The notes: a model not told the origin generated them from the letters alone. DNA of 54,167 bases from an uncultured Clostridia bacterium (GCA_947591315.1 CANQDD010000017.1:1-54167), one strand, 5' to 3'. Positions 8,445 through 18,165 are shown, numbered from the stretch's first letter. Made by a program: numbers and translations.

Positions 8445-9095
8445 ATGGCAACCGAGTTAAAGGCGTGTACAAATCCGCGCTACAGGCGCACAAACGCAGT
8501 CATTATAGTGATATGCGCGCTGCTGACGGTTTTCTCGCTTGTGATGGCTGTGGTGAGTATCGCGCAGAGGAAATTCCTGTTTATGGCTGCGTGGATCATA
8601 GCGATGATTCTGCTCGCCACATACATAATCATACGCGTGAACACCATTTTCACCACGTCAATATCGACGGACACGGTAAACCTTTATATGAAAAACTGGT
8701 CGAACGATTTTCTTCCGTATGACTACGGCTACAAAATCAAGATATTAAGCGAATTTGTGCCGGCGAAAACAAAGACGCTCGAAATACCAATAAACGAGAT
8801 ACGCACGATTATTATCGGCACAAAGAATTACATAAAGCGCAACACGAGCAGCGATACGGCGTTTGCGAAAAATATACGCGCGCTTGAAAACAGCAGGGAT
8901 TTTTACCGCAAGCGCACCATTTCGTCAATGGATATTTTCTATGTCGAGACGCACGACGGCGACTGCTGCTATATGCCGATAGTGCAGTTCGGCACGAAGG
9001 ATATTATAAAAATACTTCAGGCTATGCGCTACCGTAACCCCGGCATCGTAATAAAATCCGCCGGCAGAGCGTATAAGAGATTGATTTCGGAGTAA
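8445..9095 (+). CDS. Membrane protein of unknown function, two TM segments
   Basis: The 216-residue protein has two adjacent hydrophobic segments (about 20-45 and 48-70, the latter followed by RVNTIFTTSIS) and then a soluble domain of about 145 residues with no Cys pairs or catalytic motif that I recognise. The layout resembles small PH-domain-like membrane proteins, but I cannot confirm that. The start at 8445 has AGGGGG (8431-8436) upstream; the ATG at 8394 lies inside the preceding gene. It is 19 bases after the NlpC/P60 gene and shares its terminator, so the two are probably co-transcribed. Confidence 0.7.
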   Translation: MATELKACTNPRYRRTNAVIIVICALLTVFSLVMAVVSIAQRKFLFMAAWIIAMILLATYIIIRVNTIFTTSISTDTVNLYMKNWSNDFLPYDYGYKIKILSEFVPAKTKTLEIPINEIRTIIIGTKNYIKRNTSSDTAFAKNIRALENSRDFYRKRTISSMDIFYVETHDGDCCYMPIVQFGTKDIIKILQAMRYRNPGIVIKSAGRAYKRLISE

Positions 9096-9099
9096 AATG

Positions 9100-9128
9100 A
9101 TCCCTCGGTTATTGAACCGAGGGATTAT
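9100..9128. terminator. Bidirectional terminator
   Basis: ATCCCTCGGTT (9100-9110) pairs with AACCGAGGGAT (9115-9125), with A residues on the left and T residues on the right. It can end transcription from both the plus-strand membrane protein gene and the minus-strand phosphatase gene. Confidence 0.9.
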
Positions 9129-9130
9129 TT

Positions 9131-9946
9131 TTATATGCGTTTGTTTTCTATCATTTGTATCACCGCGGCGATCGCGTCCTCGTCGCAGCTTTCGCGCGTC
9201 ACGTAATCAGCCGCGGCTTTAGCGCTGCCGGCAGCGTTCGCGACAGCGATACCCGTACCCGCCGCCTTGATCATGTCAAGATCGTTTTCGTTGTCGCCGA
9301 CAGCTATGACGCGATTCGTCGGTATGCCGAGCATTTCCGCAAGCTTTAAAAGCCCCGTCCCCTTGTCCGCGCCCTTCGGCAGAAGCTCGTAATACCACGG
9401 ACTTGACTTTACGAACGTGTAGCTGTCCGCAAAAGGCGCGCTGTCTACCGTTTCGCGCAGCACGGACATATTTTCCTCCTCCGTCATGAACAGAATTTTT
9501 GTCCGGTCCTCGCCTATCTCCTCATAACCGACAAAGTTATCGGGAAGCTCCTCAAGCCGCTGATGCTCGAGAACAATATCGTTCACCTTGCAGAAATAAA
9601 CCTTGTCGGCGGTGCAGACCACAATGCCGACGTCGGGAAGCGTCTCGTCTATGTACCGCGCGGCGTCGAGCGCGCCCTTGTCAAGCGTGCGCAGCATAAG
9701 CGTTTCCTTCTTCTCAAAGTCGTATATCGAGCCGCCGTTAAAGCACACAGCCGGAGCGTTCGGCATGATCTGCCTTATTATCGGCTTCGCGCCGATAGGT
9801 ATGCGGCCCGTCGCGAACGTGAACAGTCCGCCCTCCGACTTAAAGTATTCTATCGCGTCGTAATTTCCGCGCGATACGCGCTTGTCGGACGTTAAAAGTG
9901 TGTCGTCCAAATCGACGCATAAAAGTATTCCGTCAAATTTACCCAT
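9131..9946 (-). CDS. Cof-type HAD-superfamily phosphatase
   Basis: The 271-residue protein has HAD motif I CVDLDDTLLT with the nucleophile Asp12 and acid/base Asp14, the C2-type cap of the Cof family, and the closing motif GDNENDLDMIKAAG near residue 215 that binds magnesium. Family members dephosphorylate sugar phosphates, flavin or PLP-type substrates; the substrate cannot be read from sequence. AAGGAG lies just before the ATG. It is 11 bases downstream of rnhA and is likely in one operon with it. Confidence 0.9.
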   Translation of the reverse strand: MGKFDGILLCVDLDDTLLTSDKRVSRGNYDAIEYFKSEGGLFTFATGRIPIGAKPIIRQIMPNAPAVCFNGGSIYDFEKKETLMLRTLDKGALDAARYIDETLPDVGIVVCTADKVYFCKVNDIVLEHQRLEELPDNFVGYEEIGEDRTKILFMTEEENMSVLRETVDSAPFADSYTFVKSSPWYYELLPKGADKGTGLLKLAEMLGIPTNRVIAVGDNENDLDMIKAAGTGIAVANAAGSAKAAADYVTRESCDEDAIAAVIQMIENKRI

Positions 9947-9957
9947 AACGTTTCTCC

Positions 9958-10500
9958 TTAAACAGTTTGCTCCGTATTCGCCGCATCGTCCTGCTGAACG
10001 TCGTCAATCAAATCTTCACCCGCGGCGGCATCGGTTGCCAGCTTGTCGCACCGCTCGTTTTCGGGGTGACCGTTGTGTCCCTTTACCCATTGGAACCGAA
10101 CGCTGTGACCGTTCATCGCCCTTAAAAGTCTTTGCCACAAATCCACGTTTTTAACTGGATCCTTCGCCTTCCTTTTCCAATCCTTTTTCACCCAGTCGTC
10201 TATCCAGCCTTTGTTGAAGGCGTTTACGAGGTACTGCGAGTCCGAATAAATGACGACGTCGCATTCCGCCTTTAACGCTTCCAAACCGACTATCGCGGCC
10301 ATTATTTCCATTCTGTTGTTTGTCGTGTGCTTATAGCCCTGCGACAGCTCTTTCTCGTGTTTTTGACCGTCGGGCATGACGTAATGCAAAATCGTCCCGT
10401 ACCCGCCCGGGCCGGGGTTGCCCGACGCGGAACCGTCGGTGTAGATCGTCACCTTGTATTTCTTTGTTTTCGGGTTTTCGCCGTTTGTATTTTTCATAAA
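9958..10500 (-). CDS. rnhA: Ribonuclease HI
   Basis: RNase HI cuts the RNA strand of RNA-DNA hybrids. The 180-residue protein has the full catalytic set: Asp21 ([16 protein letters not shown]), Glu64 (NNRMEIMAA), Asp86 (IYSDSQY), His141 ([12 protein letters not shown]) and Asp151 (ERCDKLA). A basic handle segment [16 protein letters not shown] is present. The acidic C-terminal tail of about 25 residues is an extra. I start at 10500 ([10 protein letters not shown]) because it has GAGGG upstream; an ATG at 10545 would add 15 residues without family support. Confidence 0.94.
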   Translation of the reverse strand, partial: FMKNTNGENPKTKKYKVTIYTDGSASGNPGPGGYGTILHYVMPDGQKHEKELSQGYKHTTNNRMEIMAAIVGLEALKAECDVVIYSDSQYLVNAFNKGWIDDWVKKDWKRKAKDPVKNVDLWQRLLRAMNGHSVRFQWVKGHNGHPENERCDKLATDAAAGEDLIDDVQQDDAANTEQTV

Positions 10501-10622
10501 ATTGCCCTCGTAAATCTGTAAAATTGCCGTGTCCGTACCGTTCAAATTTTCATTTTTGCGGTAATATATTCATATAATACCACATTATTCCGAATAAATC
10601 CACAGTAAAATCAAAAAAACTA

Positions 10623-10651
10623 TTGTGCAAACAGTGAGAATATGATATAAT
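10623..10651 (+). promoter_or_regulatory. Promoter of the SNF2 helicase gene
   Basis: TTGTGC (10623-10628), 17-base spacer, TATAAT (10646-10651), about 45 bases before the start codon. Confidence 0.68.
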
Positions 10652-10696
10652 TATAAGATACCGAAGATTTACACATCAGAGATGAAAGGCGGCATT

Positions 10697-13600
10697 ATGC
10701 AGATTACGGAAAATATGATCAGGAAAATCTGCTCACCCACGATGTATAAAAGAGGTCTTGAATATTTCAAGGAGTGGCGGGTGCACCTGAGAAAGCGCGA
10801 GGAAAACTTAATAACAGCCGTGGTGGACGGCGACGAGCTTTACAGCGTCAATGTAAAGCTAGGCGACGGGGAAGTGACGGAGTATTTCTGCACGTGCCCC
10901 TACTACGAAACGATGAACGCCGCCTGCAAGCATATAATCGCGGCTTTGAAGCAGCGTCAGACGGAGCTTGAAGAGGGCGCGGATTTTGTCGACGAGAACG
11001 ATAAGCTCGCCATGCAGCTTTGCGGCGACTATATTTCCGCGTCCGAAGCAAAGAAGCAGCTTCACGCGAAATTTATTTTCTATATAAGCAAGGGTAAAGC
11101 CGGCGCGGACTACAGCATGTCGCTTGAAGTGGACGGCATTGAGGTGCACGGCGTCGAGGAATTTCTCGAAAAGTATATAAAGGGCGAGGAATTCAAGTTT
11201 GACCGCTACAACAAATACAATCCGCGCGGGCATGAGTTCCCGCCCGCACAGGACGAGCTTATAAAAATACTCGCGGAGACGTACGAGAGCCGCAGCGCGT
11301 CGGCGCAGATGTATATGAAGGCGGCTTACCGCGCGTCGTTCGGCTCAATGGCGGCGCAGCGTATTTTCCCGCTTTTGAAGCATGTTGATTACAGCGTTGT
11401 GTTCGACGGTATGACGCTCGGCAGAGTGCGTATAGCAGACGAAAATCCCGATATTATAATAGATATAGACGGCGGCGACGGCGAGATCACCATGTCGGTA
11501 AGCGAGCGCGGCTTTGCGCTGACACGCGGCGGAGAGTGGTTTTTGTACGAGAACACCATATACCGCACCGACGCGGAGTGGCGCGGCTATTTTATGCCGA
11601 TATACCGCGCACTTGCGTCCGAGGGAAGGACGCAGCTAAGCTTCCGCGGCGACAACTCAATACTGTTCGCCACGCACGTGCTGCCGCACCTTAGAGACAG
11701 GCACGGCGTTATCGCGCGCGGAATAGACGACCTCGTAATAAGCGAAAAGCCGTTTTTTGAGATATATTTTGACACGATTGACAACGGCATAACAGCCGTC
11801 GTGCTTGCGAAGTACGGCAATTTATCGGTAAAGCTGCCGTCGGACGCTCCGGCGGACGGCAAAATCGTCGTGCGCGATTTTGAGAGCGAGAAAGCCGTTA
11901 TGTCCTCGTTCGCGTCGTTCGCGGACGATAACGGCACGCTTTCGCTGTACTCCGACAGGGATATTTACATATTCCTTTCCGACGAAATACCGCGTCTTGA
12001 AAAAATGGCGAGACTGTTCTTCTCCGACAGGTTTAAGAGCCTCACGATCACCGATGACGTGCCGATACGCGCGTCGGTAAGCTATATGTCGCATATCGAC
12101 CTTCTCGAGGCGGGCTTTGAAAGCAACCTGTCATACGAGCAGATAAGCGGAATATTAAACGCGGTGAAGCTGAAAAAAAGCTTTTACCGCATGTCGAACG
12201 GCAGCTTTATAGACCTTGAGCACAGCAGACAGCTCGGCACGCTCAACCTGCTCAATCAGCTCGATTTTACGTATGAGGATCTGCGCGTCGGCACAAAGAC
12301 GGTGCCGAAATACCACGCGCTCTACCTAAACTCGCTCGACAGCGTAAAGAAAAACAAGAGCTTTGTAGCCTTTATGGAGAACATGAAAAAGATAAAACCG
12401 GCGGTGCCCGAAAATCTCGAGGGCGTAATAAGAGGGTACCAGCGTGACGGCATGGAGTGGCTCACACAGCTTGCGTATCTCGGTTTCGGCGGTATACTCG
12501 CCGACGATATGGGACTGGGTAAAACGCTTCAGGTAATCGCGTACATTCACGGCATAAAGCCCGACAAGCCGTGCCTTATAGTCGCGCCGAGCGCGCTTCT
12601 CTACAACTGGCAGAACGAGATAAACAAGTTTATTCCCGACGCGAAGTCGCTCATAATCGACGGCGTGAGGGACGAGCGCGAAAAACGCATGAAGGAAATC
12701 GACAGCTACGAGTTTATCATAACGTCGTATCCGCTTTTAAGGCGCGACATAGCGCTTTACAGCGAAAAGGAGTTTTCCTACTGCTTCATAGACGAGGCGC
12801 AGCACATAAAAAATCCGCGCACAATGAGCGCGCACAGCGTGAAGAAGATAAACGCGCGCCACAAATTCGCGCTTACCGGCACGCCGATTGAAAATTCGCT
12901 CATGGAGCTGTGGTCGATATTTGACTTTATTATGCCGGGTTACCTTTACAGCGCGCACGAGTTCCGCACAAAGTACGAGATGCCGCTCGTAAAGGACGGC
13001 GATAAAATGACGGCGAACACGTTCCGCGCGAGGATAAAGCCGTTTATGCTGCGTCGAATGAAGCGCGACGTTTTGACGGAGCTTCCCGATAAGATAGAAA
13101 ACACGATTTACGCGGAGCTTACACCGGAGCAGAAGGACGTTTACTCCGCTTACCTTGCCGTCGCGCGTCAGCAGACGAAGGAGTATCTCGAAGAGGGCGG
13201 ACAGGGCAGAATGAAGATTTTGTCGCTGATTATGAGATTGAGACAGATATGCTGCCACCCCGTGCTGTTCGACGAAAATTACAAAAAGGACAGCGCGAAG
13301 CTCGATTTGCTTCTGGAGCTTATATCAAACGCGAGAAGCGCCGGTCACCGCGTGCTTGTGTTCTCGCAGTTCACGTCGATGCTGTCGATAATAAGCGAAA
13401 AGCTCGACGAGGCGGAGTGCGAATACTTCTACCTTGACGGTCACACGCCGTCGAAGGAGAGAAGCGAGCTTTCGCGGCGGTTCAACGGAGGCGAGCGCGA
13501 TGTGTTCCTTATTTCGCTCAAGGCGGGCGGCGTGGGACTTAACCTCACCGGCGCGGACACGGTCATCCATTACGACCCGTGGTGGAACCCCGCGGTAATG

Positions 13601-13801
13601 GATCAGGCGTCCGACCGCGCGTACCGCATAGGTCAGACGAAGGCGGTACAGATAATGCGCCTCGCGGCGAAGGGTACGATCGAGGAAAAGATAATTCAGC
13701 TTCAGGAAAACAAGCGAAATCTCGCGGACGATATAGTGAGAGTGAACACCGAAACGTTCGCCTCACTGACCGACAAGGAGATACTTTCGCTGTTTGAATA
13801 A
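10697..13801 (+). CDS. SNF2-family helicase with N-terminal SWIM zinc finger
   Basis: The 1034-residue protein has the usual bacterial SNF2 layout: a SWIM finger near residues 55-85 (CTCPYYETMNAACKH), a bacterial SNF2-associated domain to about 560, then the DEAD-like half with Walker A DDMGLGKTLQ (near 605) and DEAQ box (FIDEAQHIKNP), and the C-terminal half with LISLKAGGVGLNLTGAD and a DRAYRIGQ motif. These enzymes are ATP-driven DNA translocases; the cellular role of this subtype is poorly known. I start at 10697 because AAAGGCGG lies just before it; 10682 is an alternative. Length is normal and all motifs are intact. Confidence 0.92.
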   Translation: MQITENMIRKICSPTMYKRGLEYFKEWRVHLRKREENLITAVVDGDELYSVNVKLGDGEVTEYFCTCPYYETMNAACKHIIAALKQRQTELEEGADFVDENDKLAMQLCGDYISASEAKKQLHAKFIFYISKGKAGADYSMSLEVDGIEVHGVEEFLEKYIKGEEFKFDRYNKYNPRGHEFPPAQDELIKILAETYESRSASAQMYMKAAYRASFGSMAAQRIFPLLKHVDYSVVFDGMTLGRVRIADENPDIIIDIDGGDGEITMSVSERGFALTRGGEWFLYENTIYRTDAEWRGYFMPIYRALASEGRTQLSFRGDNSILFATHVLPHLRDRHGVIARGIDDLVISEKPFFEIYFDTIDNGITAVVLAKYGNLSVKLPSDAPADGKIVVRDFESEKAVMSSFASFADDNGTLSLYSDRDIYIFLSDEIPRLEKMARLFFSDRFKSLTITDDVPIRASVSYMSHIDLLEAGFESNLSYEQISGILNAVKLKKSFYRMSNGSFIDLEHSRQLGTLNLLNQLDFTYEDLRVGTKTVPKYHALYLNSLDSVKKNKSFVAFMENMKKIKPAVPENLEGVIRGYQRDGMEWLTQLAYLGFGGILADDMGLGKTLQVIAYIHGIKPDKPCLIVAPSALLYNWQNEINKFIPDAKSLIIDGVRDEREKRMKEIDSYEFIITSYPLLRRDIALYSEKEFSYCFIDEAQHIKNPRTMSAHSVKKINARHKFALTGTPIENSLMELWSIFDFIMPGYLYSAHEFRTKYEMPLVKDGDKMTANTFRARIKPFMLRRMKRDVLTELPDKIENTIYAELTPEQKDVYSAYLAVARQQTKEYLEEGGQGRMKILSLIMRLRQICCHPVLFDENYKKDSAKLDLLLELISNARSAGHRVLVFSQFTSMLSIISEKLDEAECEYFYLDGHTPSKERSELSRRFNGGERDVFLISLKAGGVGLNLTGADTVIHYDPWWNPAVMDQASDRAYRIGQTKAVQIMRLAAKGTIEEKIIQLQENKRNLADDIVRVNTETFASLTDKEILSLFE

Positions 13802-13816
13802 CGGAGGTCTAAAAGT

Positions 13817-15463
13817 TTGAAATTCAGAGCGGTACTGAGAGATCGTTACGATTTGGATGATAAAAAGAAGTTTGTGATAAAGGACTGGCACAGGACGGCG
13901 CTGTTTTTTATAATCGCGGCGGCTGTGCTTAATTTGCTTGCCGTGCTTTACGTAAACGGCGGTAAGGCGATTTTTTTCTGGGACGACGCGACCTACTGGA
14001 GCATTTCGCGCCGTATCGCGTCGGGCGCGGCGGACAGGGGCGGATTTTGGAACAACGTGTATAAATCCGTCGCGGCGGAGGACTACAACTATATAGCCGC
14101 GCTGCCGTCGGCGGCGGTGATGAAGTTGTTCGGTGAGTCGCGGCTCGTGTATGTGCTGGGACTTGTGAACATGTACCTGCTGCCGTCGTACGTTATGATT
14201 TACCTGCTCGCGAAAAAGGTGAGCAAAGCGCCGAAGATTGCGCTTGTCATAACGGCGCTGCTGTTCCCATGCATGGCGTTTTTGACGTTTATCGGTTTTG
14301 TGGACGTCGGCGCGCTTTTGATATGCCTTATCACGTATTACGCGTACTACCCCAAAAACGACGCGAAGGACAACCCTTTAAGGTACGTTCTCATAGGCGC
14401 GCTGCTTGCGCTTGCGGTGCTGTGGCGGCGGTATTTCGCGTTCTACGCGGTGTCGTTTATTGTGGCTATGGTAGCCGACAGCGCGATTTTCAGGCGCAAA
14501 TGGTACGCGCCCGTTATAACGTTACTGACGTTTGCCGCAATAATAGGACTGGGCTTTACGGACTTTGTGATATATAAACTTATGGCTGACTACGGCAATC
14601 TGTACGCGGGCTACAAATTCCCCGCGATGACTGACTTTAAGCTTATAATGAGATATTTCGGACTGCTTCTCTTAATCGTACTCGCCGTAAGCTCTGTGGC
14701 GGCTTACGTGAGGAAAAAGGAGACGAGAACGGTCTTTATGTGGCTGCAGGCGGTTGTGTGCCTTGTGATGTTCATTTCGACGCAGACGCACGGACAGCAG
14801 CATCTTCTTCTGTATATACCGTCGCTCATAATGATTACGCTCATAGTGATACGGCATATAACGAAGGAGTGGATGCTCGTGGGACTCGGCGCGCTCGCGC
14901 TGCTGCACTCGGTATTTGTGTATATACCCCGTACCCAGCCGCATAATATACAGGAGATAAAGGGTTTCGCGGTCATACCGACCTTTTCGATGGTACCCGA
15001 ACGGCGCACCGACACGGACGAGATACTCGCGCTTAAGCAAAAGCTCGATCAAACAGTGCCCGAGGGCGATAAGCTCGGCGTGCTCGCGTCGTCGTTCACG
15101 CTGAACGAGGACATATTAAAGAATGTCGAAGCGTCGCTCGGCATAGACGAGACGCGCAAAAACTACATCGTGTCGCTGCCGCAGGTAGACTCGCGCGACA
15201 GGGATTTAAGCGCGCTGTATACCGTAAATTACGTGCTTGCCGCGTATCCGACGCAGACGCATCTCGCTTCCGGCAGTCAGACGGTTCTGGAGGAAGCCGT
15301 GCGCAGCTTCGAGGTGTACGCCGATATTGCGACCGCTTACGAGGAGGTACCGGAGTGCGAAACGGTCATAAACGGCGTGACGGTAAAGCTTTATCATCGC
15401 GTGCGGAATGAGGAGCTAAGCGATATAGCCGATTTCGAGAGCAGGCTTTACGGCGCGAATTAA
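13817..15463 (+). CDS. Multi-pass membrane protein of the GT-C (GT39-like) glycosyltransferase type
   Basis: The 548-residue protein begins at TTG with GGAGG at 13803-13807. It has a cytoplasmic basic N-terminus, about ten hydrophobic segments between residues 30 and 375, and a soluble C-terminal domain of about 165 residues. The first outside loop contains FFWDDATYWSISRRI, an acidic-pair motif of the kind used by GT-C glycosyltransferases that take lipid-linked sugars. The donor and acceptor are unknown. It follows the helicase gene by 15 bases. A related protein with the same plan is at 26059-27663. Confidence 0.75.
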   Translation: MKFRAVLRDRYDLDDKKKFVIKDWHRTALFFIIAAAVLNLLAVLYVNGGKAIFFWDDATYWSISRRIASGAADRGGFWNNVYKSVAAEDYNYIAALPSAAVMKLFGESRLVYVLGLVNMYLLPSYVMIYLLAKKVSKAPKIALVITALLFPCMAFLTFIGFVDVGALLICLITYYAYYPKNDAKDNPLRYVLIGALLALAVLWRRYFAFYAVSFIVAMVADSAIFRRKWYAPVITLLTFAAIIGLGFTDFVIYKLMADYGNLYAGYKFPAMTDFKLIMRYFGLLLLIVLAVSSVAAYVRKKETRTVFMWLQAVVCLVMFISTQTHGQQHLLLYIPSLIMITLIVIRHITKEWMLVGLGALALLHSVFVYIPRTQPHNIQEIKGFAVIPTFSMVPERRTDTDEILALKQKLDQTVPEGDKLGVLASSFTLNEDILKNVEASLGIDETRKNYIVSLPQVDSRDRDLSALYTVNYVLAAYPTQTHLASGSQTVLEEAVRSFEVYADIATAYEEVPECETVINGVTVKLYHRVRNEELSDIADFESRLYGAN

Positions 15464-15485
15464 CATATTGTTTACAATTTATACG

Positions 15486-15514
15486 TTGACGCGAAGCGCG
15501 GCGGGGGATATAAT
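15486..15514 (+). promoter_or_regulatory. Promoter of the zinc-ribbon/Yip1 gene
   Basis: TTGACG (15486-15491), 17-base spacer, TATAAT (15509-15514). The predicted start near 15521 fits a TTG translation start at 15546. Confidence 0.78.
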
Positions 15515-15545
15515 TCTGTATTATAATAATTGAGAGGTGTTACGG

Positions 15546-16409
15546 TTGAGAACGTGTATGTATTGCGGCAGAGAGCTCGCGAAGGGCGAAAAGTGCACAT
15601 GTCCGCAAAGCGTTATGCGGCGAAACGGCAATGCGCAGAGCGCGTCCGAAACGGGCAAAAACGAAGCAAACAGTAATCAAAACACACAAAATACGCAGTA
15701 TACTCAAAATCAGGGCACATCGTACAAAACGGGCTACGCAGGAAAGGACAGTCCGTTTGAGCGTGCGCGTAACCGCTACAAGGCGAAACGCGCCGCAAGG
15801 GGCACAAGACCGCGCGGCGGAGTGTGGCGCGATATACTGTCGTCGCTGGCTTCACCGGTTGAGGCGGTCGCGAACCCGCCGAGCTTCGGCAAGGCGGCAA
15901 TGCTTATAATTGCGGCGGTCATGGGCGCGTTTCTGTGGCTCGGAGCGTATTTTGTGCTCGCGGGCGGAGGCGTGGGGCCGTTTAAGCTCGCGGCGGCAAT
16001 GATGGGATTCGGCGGCGGTTACCCGCTAATCGCGCGGATAGGACTGACGCTTCTGTCGGGAGCGGTCGCGGGAGTTATAATGTTCTTCCTGTATACAGGC
16101 ATATTTTACCTTATAGGCAGATTTGTCGTGCGCGTCCGCACTCCGTACTGGCAGTTTTGCGTAAGGCTCGTAACAGCGTGGATACCGTTCACGGCGGTAT
16201 GTATTATAGGCGCGCTTTTGAGCCTTTTGTCACCGCTCACGCTCATGGCGCTTATACTCTGCGGCGCGGCTGTTACGGCTGCGCTCACGTATGAGGCGCT
16301 CAAAACGGAATGGTACTCCGTGCCGCCGTCAAAGGCGCTGCTGTCCATGCTGCTCGGTTACTTTTTGTTTTTGAGCATCATGCTGAGATTAGTATTGACT
16401 ATACAATGA
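15546..16409 (+). CDS. Zinc-ribbon Yip1-like membrane protein
   Basis: The 287-residue protein opens with a one-ribbon Cys set (CMYCGRELAKGEKCTC, residues 3-18), continues with an Asn/Gln/Thr-rich linker (about 25-70), then a basic patch, and ends in five hydrophobic segments (about 115-287) that resemble the Yip1 domain. Bacterial Yip1-like proteins have no firm function. The start is TTG at 15546 with GAGAGGTG upstream; GTG at 15537 would overlap that ribosome site. It precedes ridA by 15 bases. Confidence 0.7.
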   Translation: MRTCMYCGRELAKGEKCTCPQSVMRRNGNAQSASETGKNEANSNQNTQNTQYTQNQGTSYKTGYAGKDSPFERARNRYKAKRAARGTRPRGGVWRDILSSLASPVEAVANPPSFGKAAMLIIAAVMGAFLWLGAYFVLAGGGVGPFKLAAAMMGFGGGYPLIARIGLTLLSGAVAGVIMFFLYTGIFYLIGRFVVRVRTPYWQFCVRLVTAWIPFTAVCIIGALLSLLSPLTLMALILCGAAVTAALTYEALKTEWYSVPPSKALLSMLLGYFLFLSIMLRLVLTIQ

Positions 16410-16424
16410 AAGGAAATGATATAA

Positions 16425-16796
16425 ATGAAAGAAACAAAAACGACAAACGCACCCGCGGCGATAGGACCTTACTCGCAGGCGATAACGGTAGGCAATCTGC
16501 TGTTCACGTCGGGACAAATCCCGATCAACCCCGCTACAGGCGAAATACCCGAGGGTGTTGAGGCGCAGGCGGAGCAGGCTCTCACGAACGTGAAAAACCT
16601 CATAGAAGCCGCCGGCGGCAGTATAGACAACGTTGTAAAGACAGTCGTGTTTATAAAGGATATGAACGATTTCGCGAAGATAAACGAGATTTACGCGAAA
16701 TACTTTACCGAGCCGTACCCCGCGCGCTCATGCGTGGAGGTCGCGCGTCTGCCGAAGGACGTGCTGCTCGAAGTGGAAACGGTAGTCGAGCTGTAA
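16425..16796 (+). CDS. ridA: RidA-family enamine/imine deaminase
   Basis: RidA hydrolyses reactive 2-aminoacrylate-type enamines released by PLP enzymes. The 123-residue protein has the full family length, the N-terminal [12 protein letters not shown] segment, the substrate-binding Arg in [12 protein letters not shown] near residue 104, and the Glu near the C-terminus ([13 protein letters not shown] end). AAAGGA lies nine bases before the ATG. It is followed by an unusual repeated element that forms its terminator. Confidence 0.94.
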   Translation: MKETKTTNAPAAIGPYSQAITVGNLLFTSGQIPINPATGEIPEGVEAQAEQALTNVKNLIEAAGGSIDNVVKTVVFIKDMNDFAKINEIYAKYFTEPYPARSCVEVARLPKDVLLEVETVVEL

Positions 16797-16799
16797 AAC

Positions 16800-16855
16800 G
16801 GGGACACTAAAATATGGGGACACTAAAATGGGGACACTAAAATTTTAGTGTCCCC
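16800..16855. repeat. Three direct copies of a 14-base unit plus one inverted copy
   Basis: The unit GGGGACACTAAAAT occurs at 16800-16813, 16816-16829 and 16830-16843, and its reverse complement at 16842-16855. The last two form a perfect 26-base palindrome followed by TTT, so the unit also works as a terminator for ridA and, read from the other side, for rlmH. It starts right after the ridA stop codon. Confidence 0.92.
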
Positions 16856-16856
16856 T

Positions 16857-17330
16857 TTACTTATGATAGCTTTCGTTGTTGTTTATCTTAAACGCTCTGT
16901 AAATCTGCTCCGCAAGCACGACACGCATAAGCTGATGGGGGAGCGTTACGCGTCCGAAGCTCAAACGCATATCCGCTCTTTTCTTGACCTCATCGCTCAG
17001 CCCGAGTGAGCCGCCTATTATAAACGCGATACCGCTTGACGTCATGGAAATATCTGCGATTTTTGCGGCGATTTCCTCCGACGGCATTTCCGTACCCTCT
17101 ATGCACAGCGCGATAACGTACTCGTTTCCGAGTTTCGCGAGGATTTTTTCACCCTCTTTTTTCTTTACCGCCTCGATTTCCTTTTCCGACGCTTTTTCGG
17201 GGATTTTCTCATCCGCGACCTCCGTTATTGTAACCTTCGCGAACCGCGAAAGCCGCTTCACATATTCGTCAACGGCGGCGGTGAAGAACTTTTCCCTGAT
17301 TTTTCCGACGCATATAATATTTATGTTCAT
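16857..17330 (-). CDS. rlmH: 23S rRNA (pseudouridine-1915-N3) methyltransferase
   Basis: RlmH is a SPOUT methyltransferase that modifies the stem-loop of helix 69 in the 50S subunit. The 157-residue protein has the normal length, the start MNINIICVGKIREKF, the SAM-binding knot with FIIGGSLGLSDEV (near residue 103) and the closing LPHQLMRVVLAEQIYRAFKI with the conserved C-terminal basic and aromatic residues. It is 9 bases downstream of the walJ-like gene, at the 3' end of a murA-led cluster. Confidence 0.95.
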   Translation of the reverse strand: MNINIICVGKIREKFFTAAVDEYVKRLSRFAKVTITEVADEKIPEKASEKEIEAVKKKEGEKILAKLGNEYVIALCIEGTEMPSEEIAAKIADISMTSSGIAFIIGGSLGLSDEVKKRADMRLSFGRVTLPHQLMRVVLAEQIYRAFKINNNESYHK

Positions 17331-17339
17331 ATCTGCTCC

Positions 17340-18116
17340 TTACAGCGCGGTCGGCTTGTACCTGTCCGCGACCTTGAGCGTCACGTCGCTGCCGACGTCA
17401 ACGCCCGCGTCGGTGAGCAGATTGTACGTTTCGAGCATCGCTATTTCGGGGCGGTTGTTCTCCTTGCTCAAATGACCGAGCGCGATATGCTCCGTGCCGC
17501 TTTGCACAAGGAACAGCGCCGCCTTTGAAGCCGCGTCGTTCGACAGATGCCCCCTGTCGCTCAGAATCCTTTGCTTTAACGGGTACGGATACGAGCCGTA
17601 GCGCAGCATTTGCACGTCGTGGTTCGACTCGAGAATGACCTTTTTGCAGCCCGATATACGGCTCAGAATCTCATCGGTCATCACGCCTATATCGGTCGCG
17701 AGCGCGTACCGCTCGCCGCCGAGATCGAACGTAAAACCCACCGGCTGCTGCGCGTCGTGTGGGATAGCGAACGGAGTTACGGCGATCGTGCCGACCTCGG
17801 TCGTTACATCCTCGCGCACGAAATGTATATTTTTGTCGTCGATCCTGCCTATGTCCATACCGGCGTGAGTGCCGATCGTCGCGTACACGGGGAGGCCGTA
17901 GCGTCTCGACACAACGCCCGCGCCCTTCGTGTGGTCGGAATGCTCGTGCGTTATCAAAAGCGCGTCGAGACTTTCCGGCGCGACGCCGATAAGACGCAGC
18001 GACTCCTTAAGTCCCGAGCCCGACATTCCGCAGTCTATAAGTATGTTCGTTTTGCCGTCGGATATGAATGTCGCGTTGCCCGACGAGCCGCTTATGAGTG
18101 AAACAAATCTGTTCAT
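17340..18116 (-). CDS. WalJ/YycJ-like metallo-beta-lactamase-fold hydrolase
   Basis: The 258-residue protein has the metal-binding motif THEHSDH (His57, His59, Asp61, His62) and the family start MNRFVSLISGSSGNAT, typical of the YycJ/WalJ group. WalJ is linked to cell-wall homeostasis and DNA-end or replication control in Bacillus and streptococci, usually next to walRK; here no walRK is present and the gene lies between murA and rlmH, which is also a known neighbourhood for this family near the rlmH end. The nucleic-acid substrate is inferred from relatives. Confidence 0.88.
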   Translation of the reverse strand: MNRFVSLISGSSGNATFISDGKTNILIDCGMSGSGLKESLRLIGVAPESLDALLITHEHSDHTKGAGVVSRRYGLPVYATIGTHAGMDIGRIDDKNIHFVREDVTTEVGTIAVTPFAIPHDAQQPVGFTFDLGGERYALATDIGVMTDEILSRISGCKKVILESNHDVQMLRYGSYPYPLKQRILSDRGHLSNDAASKAALFLVQSGTEHIALGHLSKENNRPEIAMLETYNLLTDAGVDVGSDVTLKVADRYKPTAL

Positions 18117-18165
18117 AATCTACCTCAAAATCAAAGCCTGTCATGAGACAGGCTCTTTAATCGGT

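Noticed and set aside
16800..16855. A short CRISPR array
   Set aside because: Units are 14 bases with spacers of 0-2 bases, and one is inverted; no cas genes are present.
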